Part shown: positions 25,243-34,138 of the stretch, piece by piece
Layout: each line of letters starts with the position of its first letter
Numbering within the stretch: position 1 is the first letter of the stretch
Origin: Chitinophaga niabensis
GTDB lineage: Bacteria > Bacteroidota > Bacteroidia > Chitinophagales > Chitinophagaceae
NCBI GenBank assembly: GCA_017849435.1
Contig: JAFIGY010000018.1
Coordinates: 62,001 to 126,000, forward strand
Direction of reading: 5' to 3'
DNA length: 64,000 nt
Made by a program: the position numbers and the translations under genes
The notes under the pieces: model-generated
What the model saw: the letters and a program-made list of their open reading frames with translations, nothing else
Databases searched by the model: none
What the model was told of the DNA's origin: nothing

Positions 25243-25831
25243 CGTTTTTCTATTACGGCACGGACAAACAGCCTGGAATGCGGACAATAACCGCTACTGC
25301 GGCAGGTCGGACATTTCCCTCACGGCAAAGGGCATTCAGCAGGCGGAATCGCTGCGGAGCCAGCTGAAAGACGTCGTTTTCGATGGCGTGTATTCTTCTC
25401 CGTTAGAAAGGGCATTTATGACCGCCAATATCGCCAGCGGCGTGCATGTTAAAAAAGATACCAGGCTGATAGAAGCCGATTTCGGGGCCTGGGAGCAGAA
25501 AACGAAAGAAGAGTTCATGGCGGAGGCGCCCCTGGTGTGGGAGAACTGGATGCGAGATCCGGGGAGGTTCAGGGCCGGGGGGACCGGCGAAACCGGCATG
25601 GAGATCATACATCGCATGGATGATTTTTTCACAGAGGCCCTGCGCCGGCATCCGTCCGGCAACATTCTCGTTGCCGCGCACAACGGCGTGAACCGCCTGT
25701 ACCTTGCGCACAAACTCGGCATGCCATTGCGGAACTATCGCATGCTGGTACAGGATAATGCAGCCATCACGCTGTTCACGCTGGACGCGGACAGCAGTTT
25801 CACTTTACAACATCTCAACTCAAAACGCTGA
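25235..25831 (+). CDS. Histidine phosphatase family protein (phosphoglycerate-mutase-like)
   Basis: A 198-residue cytoplasmic enzyme. LLRHGQTAWN (6-15) carries the phospho-acceptor His9. The second-half motif VAAHNGVNRL supplies the second catalytic His, and EADFGAWE contains the usual acidic general acid. The fold serves either phosphatases or mutases. In a sugar operon without a glycolytic context, a sugar-phosphate phosphatase is the better guess. It overlaps the end of the second kinase by 8 bp and is followed by the phosphodiesterase after 3 bp. A kinase and a phosphatase in one operon is unusual and may mean dephosphorylation of a toxic intermediate. Confidence 0.87.
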   Translation: MLNVFLLRHGQTAWNADNNRYCGRSDISLTAKGIQQAESLRSQLKDVVFDGVYSSPLERAFMTANIASGVHVKKDTRLIEADFGAWEQKTKEEFMAEAPLVWENWMRDPGRFRAGGTGETGMEIIHRMDDFFTEALRRHPSGNILVAAHNGVNRLYLAHKLGMPLRNYRMLVQDNAAITLFTLDADSSFTLQHLNSKR

Positions 25832-25834
25832 CCC

Positions 25835-26776
25835 ATGAAAAAAATATTCCTCTGCATAGCTATAGCGACCTGCAGTATTAACACACACGCACAATCCGGT
25901 GCCCGTCACGTATTGAATATCAAGAGCAGCGCAGATCTCAGGGCATTCTTCACCTGGACGGGCAATGATATCCCCTTCATCAGCGGTCATCGCGGTGGAG
26001 TGAACAAAGGCTTTCCGGAAAACAGTATCGAAGCATTCGATAACACCTTGCGGTATACGCCCGCCACTTTCGAGACCGATCCCCGGTTAACGAAAGACAG
26101 TATGATTGTGCTCATGCATGATGCCACGCTGGACCGCACCACCACCGGCAAGGGCAAGGTCAGCGACTATACCCTCGCGGAGCTAAAGCAACTCCGGTTA
26201 AAAGATGCGGAAGGAAACATAACGGATTTCAGGATACCTACGCTCGAGGAGGCGATCCTCTGGTGCAAAGGAAAAACCGTGCTGATACTGGATAAAAAGG
26301 ACGTACCGTTTGAAATGACCGCCGCCATCATCAAAAAACATCATGCGGAAGCACACGTGATGGTCACTGTGCACAATGCCAGGGAAGCGAAATTCTACCA
26401 TGACCGCAACAAGGAGATCATGTTCGAAGCATTTGTAAAAACACAGCAGGCGCTGGAAGAATACGAGCAAACCGGCATTCCCTGGACGCATATCATGGCA
26501 TATGTTGGTCCGGATAACAAACCGGAACTGAAGCCGCTCTACGAAAACCTGAACAAGCGGGGCGTGATGTGCATGATCTCTACCGCTCCCACCTACGACA
26601 AACTTACATCCACGGCAGAACGCAGCGATGCTTACCGCGCTATTATCCGGCAGGGCGCCAGCCTGATAGAGGCAGATCGTTCTATTGAAGCCGCGGAGGC
26701 CATTCAGTCATTGAAACCAACGAATAGTCCAAAGAAAAAATTCTTTAGCAAACAAAAAATAGCCGCCGGTAATTAA
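25835..26776 (+). CDS. Exported glycerophosphodiester phosphodiesterase
   Basis: A 313-residue GDPD-family TIM barrel with signal peptide (MKKIFLCIAIATCSINTHAQ), so it is periplasmic. The catalytic and metal residues are visible: GHRGG with His52, PENS with Glu62, FETDPRLTKD with Glu80 and Asp82, and LMHDATLDRTTTG with His95. It hydrolyses glycerophosphodiesters or related polyol phosphodiesters to sn-glycerol-3-phosphate and an alcohol. It is the last gene of the DeoR-controlled operon. Its final codons form the left arm of a bidirectional terminator and its TAA lies in the loop. The C-terminus (PTNSPKKKFFSKQK) is lysine-rich. Confidence 0.92.
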   Translation: MKKIFLCIAIATCSINTHAQSGARHVLNIKSSADLRAFFTWTGNDIPFISGHRGGVNKGFPENSIEAFDNTLRYTPATFETDPRLTKDSMIVLMHDATLDRTTTGKGKVSDYTLAELKQLRLKDAEGNITDFRIPTLEEAILWCKGKTVLILDKKDVPFEMTAAIIKKHHAEAHVMVTVHNAREAKFYHDRNKEIMFEAFVKTQQALEEYEQTGIPWTHIMAYVGPDNKPELKPLYENLNKRGVMCMISTAPTYDKLTSTAERSDAYRAIIRQGASLIEADRSIEAAEAIQSLKPTNSPKKKFFSKQKIAAGN

Positions 26777-26788
26777 ACCGGCGGCTAT
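26759..26788. terminator. Bidirectional 12-bp hairpin terminator between convergent operons
   Basis: ATAGCCGCCGGT (26759-26770) and ACCGGCGGCTAT (26777-26788) pair perfectly around a 6-base loop AATTAA. On the reverse strand the stem is followed by TTTTTTG, giving a canonical terminator for the SusC/SusD operon. On the forward strand no T-run follows, so termination there is less certain. The left arm encodes the last residues of the phosphodiesterase and the loop contains its stop codon. Confidence 0.85.
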
Positions 26789-26811
26789 ACACTCCTGTTC
26801 TTACTTTCCAG

Positions 26812-28575
26812 TTACCATCCCGGATTCTGCGGCAACAGTTTTGGATTAAGCGTAAGTTCGTTTGTGGGCAGGGGCAACAGGTAATCCCGCTGTACATTGA
26901 ACTTATAACCGGCCGCCATTGAGGCGATATTTTTGAACAGATCAATATATCCCTGACCATCTACCGGGTAAGAGCTCAATTGATCAGCCGGTACAACCGT
27001 GGCCCATTGTGCCTTTTTGGCTCCCTTGGGCCGCTTGCCCGTAATCAGCGCACCTGCGCCGGCCCAACGGAAGATGTCGTCCCTGCGGAACCCTTCACAA
27101 GCCAGTTCCACCCTCCTTTCCCGCCGAACTTCATTGATCACGGGAGATAATGCGGGGAATTCCCAGTTCGGGTCTGTGGTGAGATTGCTCAGGTCCATTG
27201 GTGTCATCCCCACACGCTGGCGAAGTTTGTTGATCGTCCGGTTTACATCGTCCTGCGTAAGCGTACCCAGCTCTGCTTTGGCTTCCGCATAATTGAGGAG
27301 CACTTCGGCATAGCGGAAGAATATAAGGGCGGTAGTGCCTACTTCCCCTGCATATTGCTGAAAGTAGTCAGGATTGTGGCCTTTGTATACCTGGTACCCC
27401 GTAGCGGGTTTACCTTCATTGGGCTGTTCAAATGACGGAAGCGTGAAAAGCTTGTTAGGTGCGCCTCCGGGTTGGTTACTCGTGATGATGTGTTTACCGT
27501 CCGGAACATACATGGTCTGCATCAGGCGCGGATCCCTGTTCTGCACTACATTGAGGAGAGAGTCGTCGCCTTTGTAAAGCGGGCTTTTAGAGATGGGCTG
27601 ACCGTCTGTACAGAGATAATAGTCCACCAGCGTTTTCGTGAGTCCTCTTCCTGCCCCGGATGTCGTATAGCGGTGCCAGTTATGGACGATGCCAAGTGTA
27701 AGATCATATTTCCGCCAAAACATCACTTCATTGCTGCCGCCCTGATCCGTCTGGTTGAACATTTTCCAGTAGCCGAAATCAACCCCTACATTGTCCAGTG
27801 CATATTTGTTGCCGCTGATAACAGCATCCGCTGCGGCAGCAGCTTTTTGCAGGTATTTGTTCGGATCGCTGCCGGCCACGCCAAAAGAGGTACCTGCCTG
27901 ATATTTCTCCCAGGTGCCTTCATAGAGCGCTACGCGCGACTGGAAAGCCTGTGCGATCTGTTTGTTGATGCGGGATGCCTGCGCTACAGATTTTTCCGGC
28001 AGATACGCAATCGCCTTATCCAGGTCCTGCAGGATGGAATCTGCGATCACGTTCCTCGGCAGGCGGCTGCTAAAGAGGATCAGCGTATCGCTCAGGTTCA
28101 GCGGTTTGCCCACCCAGGGCAATGCACCATAGTTTTTCATGAGATCGAAATACAGGAAAGCGCGGAAGAACAATGCTTCTCCCACATATCCTTTTATATT
28201 ATCCCAGGAGTCCTTCACCTTCGGATAATTCGCAAGGAAATAATTCACATTGCGAATACCGCCCCAGGCCCAGGTATCGCTTGTAGAGGGTATGGTACGT
28301 TCACCGTTCAGCATGGAATTCACCCCCATTGTGATCATATTGTCGCTTCCCTGATCTGCATCCAGCCCGTATATCCCGATCGTTCCAAACCCGCGATAGC
28401 TGGGCAGGAAATTGTTATAGAAATTATTGCAATACAACTTCATGTCGTTGCTGCTCTTCCAGAATTCGGCTTCGCTGATATTCGTTTCCGGCGCCCGGTC
28501 GAGGAAATCCTTCGTGCAAGAGGCCATTCCTACCAGTACTAATGCCAGGATCATCAATTTATTTATCATGCGCAT
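26812..28575 (-). CDS. SusD/RagB-family outer-membrane glycan-binding lipoprotein (pair 1)
   Basis: A 587-residue lipoprotein (MRMINKLMILALVLVGMASC, lipobox Cys20). NTIS-type start DFLDRAPETNISEAEFWKS and the C-terminal RRERRVELACEGFRRDDIFRWAG, NPKLLPQNPGW are typical SusD landmarks. It is a TPR-rich surface protein that caps the cognate SusC channel and captures glycan. It lies 12 bp downstream of the SusC gene in a sigma/FecR/SusC/SusD unit. No hydrolase is encoded in the unit itself. The nearest are the exported phosphodiesterase operon, which is convergent, and the GH block 12 kb away. Confidence 0.93.
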   Translation of the reverse strand: MRMINKLMILALVLVGMASCTKDFLDRAPETNISEAEFWKSSNDMKLYCNNFYNNFLPSYRGFGTIGIYGLDADQGSDNMITMGVNSMLNGERTIPSTSDTWAWGGIRNVNYFLANYPKVKDSWDNIKGYVGEALFFRAFLYFDLMKNYGALPWVGKPLNLSDTLILFSSRLPRNVIADSILQDLDKAIAYLPEKSVAQASRINKQIAQAFQSRVALYEGTWEKYQAGTSFGVAGSDPNKYLQKAAAAADAVISGNKYALDNVGVDFGYWKMFNQTDQGGSNEVMFWRKYDLTLGIVHNWHRYTTSGAGRGLTKTLVDYYLCTDGQPISKSPLYKGDDSLLNVVQNRDPRLMQTMYVPDGKHIITSNQPGGAPNKLFTLPSFEQPNEGKPATGYQVYKGHNPDYFQQYAGEVGTTALIFFRYAEVLLNYAEAKAELGTLTQDDVNRTINKLRQRVGMTPMDLSNLTTDPNWEFPALSPVINEVRRERRVELACEGFRRDDIFRWAGAGALITGKRPKGAKKAQWATVVPADQLSSYPVDGQGYIDLFKNIASMAAGYKFNVQRDYLLPLPTNELTLNPKLLPQNPGW

Positions 28576-28587
28576 AGTCTTCTTTTT

Positions 28588-31500
28588 TTAAAAGGTTACA
28601 TTAAGACCGCCGGACCAGGTACGTTGCAGCGGATAGATCTTTGCATCGCTGATGGACAATTCCGGGTCCATTGTTTTGATCAGCTTCGTGAAGGTTGCCA
28701 GGTTCTCTACACTCACATAGAGCCTTACCTTCTTCGCTTTGATCCGATCGATCACGAATTGCGGCAGGGTATAACCCAGCTGTACGTTCTTGATCCGCAT
28801 GTAGGCAGCATTCTGGAGGTATTTGGTCTGCACCTGCGTATTCTTACCATTCTCACCGCTCATATAGAATTTCGGGAAGTAGCCGTTAGGATTGTTCGGC
28901 GTCCAGCGATCCAGGTGTACGGAAAAAGGAGAACTTTGCCATTCATCTCCCACAATGCCCCAGAAGTAGTTGGACCCGATCCAGGCATCGCGTTTGGCAA
29001 TACCCTGGAGGAAAATGTAAACATCAAATCCTTTCCAGCCGGCTTCACCAATGAAGCTGTAGGCATAACGCGGCGTACTGTTACCGATCACGCTGCGGGC
29101 CCCGGGGTTGTTCAGGGTATTATCTCCCCAGTCGATCGAACCCTTGTGGTTAATATCTGCATACTTGATATCTCCGGGCGTCCAGTTGGCGCCGGATAGC
29201 TTCGCCTGGGACGGGCTGTTCTTCACATCATCGTCGCTCTTGAAGAATCCTGCTGTTGTGTATCCCCAGATATCGCCCATCACCTGACCATTATACCAGG
29301 TGGTGATGAGATTGGTAGGATTGGGGTAACGCAATACCTTGCCCCTGTAATCACTCAATACACCGCGGAGGTGATAGTCCACATTACCGATCCTGTCCGT
29401 CCAGTTCAACATGAGTTCAAAGCCTCTTGTCTCAATATCTGTATTATTCGCGGAAGGCACGCCGGTACCCAGCAGCACAGGCAGTACCTGCGAAGGTCCT
29501 GCGAAATTGCGGGCTTTACGGATATACCAATCGAAGGAAGCGGTCAGCCTGTTCTTGAGGAAGGAAGCATCCACGCCTACGTTCGTGGAAGTGGTGGTCA
29601 CCCAGGTAAGATCTGTATTGACGAGTGGCGGTGCGGAAACAGACGCCTGCTGCGCTCCTCCGAATAACCAATTGGTGGAAGTGGGACGGGTGGTACCGAG
29701 GTTCGGATAGAAGGGATAATAATTAGGTGTTCCTCCTGCATCCAGGAACCCCTGATCCCCCAGCGACCCGTAAGAAGCGCGGATCTTCAGAGAATTGACC
29801 ACGTCACGCGCGCTTTCCCAGAATTTCTCTTTGTGCAGATTCCAGCCTGCGGAAATACCGGGATAGAACTTCCAGCGCGCATCTTTCAGGAACCGGGAAG
29901 TACCGTCATAACGACCGTTCAGTTCCAACAGGTATTTGTCGTCAAAGTTGTAGTTCGCTCTTCCGAAGAAGCCCTCTGACGCCAGCTTTCGAACGATATC
30001 GTAAATAGAGGGACTGGTGCCGTATGCCAGGCTGAGGGAAGGGATATTATCTGAATACAGCTGGTTATTGCTGGCCCCGTATTCTGTATATGCATTCAGT
30101 TCTTTGATATATCCGCCCAATACTTTGAAATGATGTTTGGCGATACTCCTTTCATAAGAAGAGAAAACGTTGATCACATGATGTTCCCGGTTGTAGTTCC
30201 ATCTTGAAAACCCATTCGGGAAAGTACCGCCTACGTTAGCGGTGGAGCCGTCAGGGAGATATTCCAGCACCGTTTTCGTGTGATTCTGTTCATCCTGCCG
30301 TGCACCGTCGAAAGTATAGTTGGCGGTGAGGTTCCAGCCTTTGGCGAGTTTGAAGAGGAATTCACCGGTGAGGAAGGTCTGGTCCTTCGTATTTTTCAAT
30401 CGACCGCCTTCGGAATGCAGTGTTACGTTACTGGAAGCAGAATAATGGCCATCCGGATTGAACAGCGGCACTGTCGGGAACTTCCTCGCGATCTGGTGCA
30501 TATAGTTCCCACCCGTCTGGTTTACATATACATTGGGTGTATTGAGGGTTTCGCGGGTGAAGGAGCTCCGTACGCTTACCGTGAGCCAGTTGGTAAGATC
30601 GCTGGAGATGTTGGCTCTTACGTTGTAACGTTTATATCTGTCATCCCCGAAATTATACATCCCCTGCCGGTCGTTATATCCCAGCCCGATGTAGTAAGTG
30701 GATCTTTCTCCACCGCCGGTAACGCCAATGTTATGTTGCTGGCTGAAAGCGACATTCTTGAAATAGATCTTGAACCAGTCGTTGTTGGCATTGCCACCGT
30801 TCCATGACTGCCAGCCGTTGGAGTTGGGATTCTTGATGGTCTCATCTTTGAGGGTTCCCGCCTGATAGTCTTTTATACGTTGAATAGTAGCATCATCAAA
30901 GAATTTTGCCCTGTTCGCGTTGGTGAACGCGTCGTTATACATATTGGCGAAGTCCAGCGAATTCAACATTTTGGGCAGATTGATCGGTTGCGCCCAGGAG
31001 AGGTTGTTGTTATAGCTGACAGAGGGGGCTTTACCTTTCTTCCCCTGCTTAGTGGTGATCAGCAATACGCCGTAAGGCGCGCTGGAGCCATAGATGGCTG
31101 CGGATGCCGCATCCTTTACAATGGAGATATTCTCAATATCGCTGGGATTGAGGCTGTTGATGTCTCCGCCCGGAACACCGTCTATCACAACGAGCGGACC
31201 TCCCATGGTACCCAAACCGGTATAGCCGCGGATATTGATGTTCTGTGTGGCATTCGGCGCACCGCCGGATGTAGAGGTGGTGATATTCAGGTTGCCCGCC
31301 ATCCCCTGTAATGCCTGCGAAATGCGGGTAACGGGACGATTTTCCAACACCTCTCCCGCCACCTGGTCTACAGCGCCGGTAAGATTGGCTTTCTTTTGCG
31401 TGCCATAGCCCACTACCACTACTTCGTCCAGCTTGCTTTTATCGATCATCATCTGCACTTGCACACTGCTGCGGCCTCCCAGGTTGACCTGTTGTGTTAC

Positions 31501-32073
31501 ATAGCCGGTGAAGCGGATTTCCAGCACCGCATCCCTTGGTACGTTCTTCAGTCTGAAAATGCCTGAAGGATCCGCCATGGCGCCTTGCGTAGTTCCTTTA
31601 ATCAGAACCGTGGCACCGATGAGCACTTCTCCGGTTTCATCTATCACTTTCCCGGTCACTTCCGGGATAATGGAACTGTCTTTCGCCATCAGGTATTGCG
31701 TATAGATCACCGGTTTCCTACGAACCACGATATTCCGCTCCACGATCTCGAAATCCAGCCCGGTGCCTTCCAGGCACTGTTCCAGCACCTGCCGGAGCGG
31801 CATATCTTTCACCTCGATCTCCACACGTTTATCCCCGGGCAATATGTTCTCATCATACAGGAACAGATGCCCGCTCTGTTTCCGTATCTCCTTAAATACT
31901 TTCTTGAGGGGAGCGTATTTAACGGACAGTGAGATGTTCTGCGGAAGGGCCTTCCCACTTACATGTAAAAGCCCTATCAACAACAGCATTCCGGTCATCT
32001 TCATAACCATCAGGATTTTGGTTGTTCCATACCCCGCCCGTAACGGAGTACTTCCATTAAATTTCAAATGCAT
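28588..32073 (-). CDS. SusC/RagA-family TonB-dependent transporter with STN signalling domain (pair 1)
   Basis: A 1161-residue outer-membrane receptor. The likely start is MHLKFNGSTPLRAGYG at 32073. Then come a signal segment (MTGMLLLIGLLHVSGKALPQ), a secretin/TonB short N-terminal STN domain (ISLSVKYAPLKKVFKEIRKQ), a carboxypeptidase-like beta-sandwich (VTGKVIDETGEVLIGATVLI), the TonB box/plug VVVGYGTQKKANLTG, DPSDIENISIVKDAASAAIYG and the barrel ending GGLNVTF. The STN domain contacts the FecR anti-sigma protein encoded just upstream, so substrate binding should switch on the operon. The open frame upstream to 32193 contains no SusC-like sequence and is treated as leader. An imperfect hairpin lies in that leader at 32144-32169. 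Confidence 0.93.
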   Translation of the reverse strand: MHLKFNGSTPLRAGYGTTKILMVMKMTGMLLLIGLLHVSGKALPQNISLSVKYAPLKKVFKEIRKQSGHLFLYDENILPGDKRVEIEVKDMPLRQVLEQCLEGTGLDFEIVERNIVVRRKPVIYTQYLMAKDSSIIPEVTGKVIDETGEVLIGATVLIKGTTQGAMADPSGIFRLKNVPRDAVLEIRFTGYVTQQVNLGGRSSVQVQMMIDKSKLDEVVVVGYGTQKKANLTGAVDQVAGEVLENRPVTRISQALQGMAGNLNITTSTSGGAPNATQNINIRGYTGLGTMGGPLVVIDGVPGGDINSLNPSDIENISIVKDAASAAIYGSSAPYGVLLITTKQGKKGKAPSVSYNNNLSWAQPINLPKMLNSLDFANMYNDAFTNANRAKFFDDATIQRIKDYQAGTLKDETIKNPNSNGWQSWNGGNANNDWFKIYFKNVAFSQQHNIGVTGGGERSTYYIGLGYNDRQGMYNFGDDRYKRYNVRANISSDLTNWLTVSVRSSFTRETLNTPNVYVNQTGGNYMHQIARKFPTVPLFNPDGHYSASSNVTLHSEGGRLKNTKDQTFLTGEFLFKLAKGWNLTANYTFDGARQDEQNHTKTVLEYLPDGSTANVGGTFPNGFSRWNYNREHHVINVFSSYERSIAKHHFKVLGGYIKELNAYTEYGASNNQLYSDNIPSLSLAYGTSPSIYDIVRKLASEGFFGRANYNFDDKYLLELNGRYDGTSRFLKDARWKFYPGISAGWNLHKEKFWESARDVVNSLKIRASYGSLGDQGFLDAGGTPNYYPFYPNLGTTRPTSTNWLFGGAQQASVSAPPLVNTDLTWVTTTSTNVGVDASFLKNRLTASFDWYIRKARNFAGPSQVLPVLLGTGVPSANNTDIETRGFELMLNWTDRIGNVDYHLRGVLSDYRGKVLRYPNPTNLITTWYNGQVMGDIWGYTTAGFFKSDDDVKNSPSQAKLSGANWTPGDIKYADINHKGSIDWGDNTLNNPGARSVIGNSTPRYAYSFIGEAGWKGFDVYIFLQGIAKRDAWIGSNYFWGIVGDEWQSSPFSVHLDRWTPNNPNGYFPKFYMSGENGKNTQVQTKYLQNAAYMRIKNVQLGYTLPQFVIDRIKAKKVRLYVSVENLATFTKLIKTMDPELSISDAKIYPLQRTWSGGLNVTF

Positions 32074-32143
32074 AATTTTGCAGTGTTTGGTGTTGTTTAA
32101 GAGATCATCGCTTTTGGTTGAATTGAGCAAACCAGACCTCATG

Positions 32144-32169
32144 CGGGTTCCGACGGCAATCGGGACCCG
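32144..32169 (-). other. G+C-rich imperfect hairpin in the SusC leader
   Basis: CGGGTTCCGA (32144-32153) and TCGGGACCCG (32160-32169) pair over 10 bp with one G.U/mismatch and a 6-base loop. It lies about 70 bp upstream of the SusC ATG between FecR and SusC. No T-run follows on the reverse strand, so it may be an RNA processing or stability element that sets SusC above FecR expression. This is inference. Confidence 0.35.
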
Positions 32170-32293
32170 TTTCACGTCCGGGAGCTCCGGCATGATTAAG
32201 TCATCATCAGCTTATTTTTAATTGTGGAAAAATGCTATCCCTTCCGCGATAGATGTAACGCGGTGATGTTGTTCACTATGGTCGTTTTATGCT

Positions 32294-33385
32294 TTAAGAA
32301 ATGACGATCAGTTTTTTCCCCTCGATTTTAAATTGCAGTCCCGCTGCGCTCAGTACCGTTAACACTTGCGATAAATTGTAATTCCTGTAGACTTCTCCAT
32401 TTAGTTTTATGGTTTTCGGAACGCCGTCATAGGCGATCTCTATATCGTACCAGCGAGATATCTGGCGCATCACTGTTCTTACATCGGCATCCTGGAAAAG
32501 GAACAGGCCATTCTTCCAGGCTACAGCTTCTTCCACATCCACTTCCTTCACGGAAATATTGCCATCGTTCCCCTGTTTTGCCTGCTGACCCGGCGCCAGC
32601 GTGCGGCTTGCATTCCCTCCGGAAACTTTTACCGCGCCTTCCAACAGGGTCGTATGCATGATCTCCTCATCGTCATACGCCATTACATTGAAACTTGTTC
32701 CGAGCACATCCACCTGTTTGCCATCTACCTTCACCCGGAACGGTCTTTCCGCGTCTTTCTCCACTTCAAAATATGCTTCCCCTTTCAGTTCTACTGTACG
32801 GTCCGTGCCGTTGAATGCAGCAGGATATTTCAGGGAAGAGGCCGCATTTACCCATACTTTTGTTCCGTCGGAAAGCACGATCTTATACTGGCCTCCCTTG
32901 GGGGTGTTGAGTGTATTAAAGACTGCTGCACCATTATTTTCACCGGAATAAGACAATAAACCACTCTTCACCTGCACATGTGTATTGCCTTGCGAAAGGT
33001 TCCGGGCATTCCCGGAACTATCCAGTTCCATCACCGAACCGTCCGCCAGCGTGAGGGTGGCCCTGCTGGTACCCGGACGAATATCCGCCGTAGCAGCAGT
33101 GGGAGCAGGAAACGTTCCTTTCTTCTTACGGAGCACAAACAATGCTGAAAGTCCTGCTACAACCAACACCAGTATTGATGCTGCCACCCGCACACGCCCT
33201 GACCCCAGGTAATACAATACACCTCTTTTCCCGGCGGGCTTCCAAAGGGTCTTCATCACATCTTCCTTTACCAGCTCATCAAACCGACCCCCTGCCACTT
33301 CACAGGCCAGCATATGCCGTTCCTGTTCATTCAGGCTCCCGCTCTTAAATCTGGAAAGCAAATCCAGGAATTCTTTTTCTGTCAT
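32294..33385 (-). CDS. FecR-family anti-sigma factor (pair 1)
   Basis: A 363-residue inner-membrane protein. The cytoplasmic N-terminus (EFLDLLSRFKSGSLNEQERHML) binds the sigma factor. One membrane segment (VAASILVLVVAGLSALFVLRKKK, about 70-90) follows. The periplasmic FecR domain shows LTLADGSVMELDSSG, NTPKGGQYKIVLSDGTKVWVNAASSLKYP and a DUF4974-type STN-like C-terminus (NGEVYRNYNLSQVLTVLSAAG). It relays substrate binding from SusC to the sigma factor. It lies 64 bp downstream of the sigma gene and about 220 bp upstream of the SusC ATG, in the usual order. Confidence 0.93.
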   Translation of the reverse strand: MTEKEFLDLLSRFKSGSLNEQERHMLACEVAGGRFDELVKEDVMKTLWKPAGKRGVLYYLGSGRVRVAASILVLVVAGLSALFVLRKKKGTFPAPTAATADIRPGTSRATLTLADGSVMELDSSGNARNLSQGNTHVQVKSGLLSYSGENNGAAVFNTLNTPKGGQYKIVLSDGTKVWVNAASSLKYPAAFNGTDRTVELKGEAYFEVEKDAERPFRVKVDGKQVDVLGTSFNVMAYDDEEIMHTTLLEGAVKVSGGNASRTLAPGQQAKQGNDGNISVKEVDVEEAVAWKNGLFLFQDADVRTVMRQISRWYDIEIAYDGVPKTIKLNGEVYRNYNLSQVLTVLSAAGLQFKIEGKKLIVIS

Positions 33386-33449
33386 GCCAGTGAAGTTATT
33401 ATAAAGACAATGCTGAAAGTAAAGAGGACTATCCGGTGAGAAAAAATTT

Positions 33450-34034
33450 TTACCGGGAGAAAATCAGTAACAGGATGAGGACGGTAGGAAGATAATGCAG
33501 TAATTGCAAACGGATGGACTGGAGTGCCTGGATCATCTGGTTCTTCACCGTGAACCGGGAGATATTCATGCGGCGGGCGATCTCTTCGTAGCTGAGCCCT
33601 TCTTCCTTGGCCAATTTATAGATCCGTTTCCGCTGCGGAGGTAGTCCGTTAATGGCTCTGTGTAATATATGCTCACATTCGTGGTCCCGTATCCGGGAAT
33701 CCGTATCGTTTATAGCGTCTTGTAATGTATACTGATAATTTTTCCGGGCAGCCAGCGACTGGGCATTTTTTTTGAACTGGTTAAAGATGCTGTTCCGGGC
33801 TACAATGAAGAGGAAATCCCGGACGTCTTTTATGTCTGCCAGCTTCTCTTTCTTTTCCCAGATTTTCTGAAACACTTCCTGTACAATCTCCTGCGCCTGA
33901 TCCTGATCTTTTGTGTAAACCATAGCCACCTGCGATACATGCTGCTCATATCGTTTATAGAGAACGGTAAAAGCTGCTTCGCAGCCGGACGCGGCCTTCT
34001 GCAGCAACGCATGTTCCTGTTCCTGATCAAGCAT
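33450..34034 (-). CDS. ECF sigma factor of the FecI-like type (pair 1)
   Basis: A 194-residue sigma factor beginning MLDQEQEHALLQKAASG. Region 2 (AAFTVLYKRYEQHVSQVAMVY, AQEIVQEVFQKIWEKK) and region 4 (LPPQRKRIYKLAKEEGLSYEEIARRMNISRFTVKNQMIQAL) are complete. A short hydrophobic tail (LPTVLILLLIFSR) may hold it at the membrane near FecR. It is the first gene of the sigma/FecR/SusC/SusD unit and should recognise a promoter upstream of itself or of SusC. An upstream ATG at 34052 would add only six residues (MPGILK). Confidence 0.92.
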   Translation of the reverse strand: MLDQEQEHALLQKAASGCEAAFTVLYKRYEQHVSQVAMVYTKDQDQAQEIVQEVFQKIWEKKEKLADIKDVRDFLFIVARNSIFNQFKKNAQSLAARKNYQYTLQDAINDTDSRIRDHECEHILHRAINGLPPQRKRIYKLAKEEGLSYEEIARRMNISRFTVKNQMIQALQSIRLQLLHYLPTVLILLLIFSR

Positions 34035-34138
34035 TTTTAGGATCCCTGGCACTTCGGAATTTGTTCAGATACTAAATCTACAACAAGACAGGATAAAATG
34101 ATAATGGTATTTTCCTAACAACTTCCATTATTTTAACA

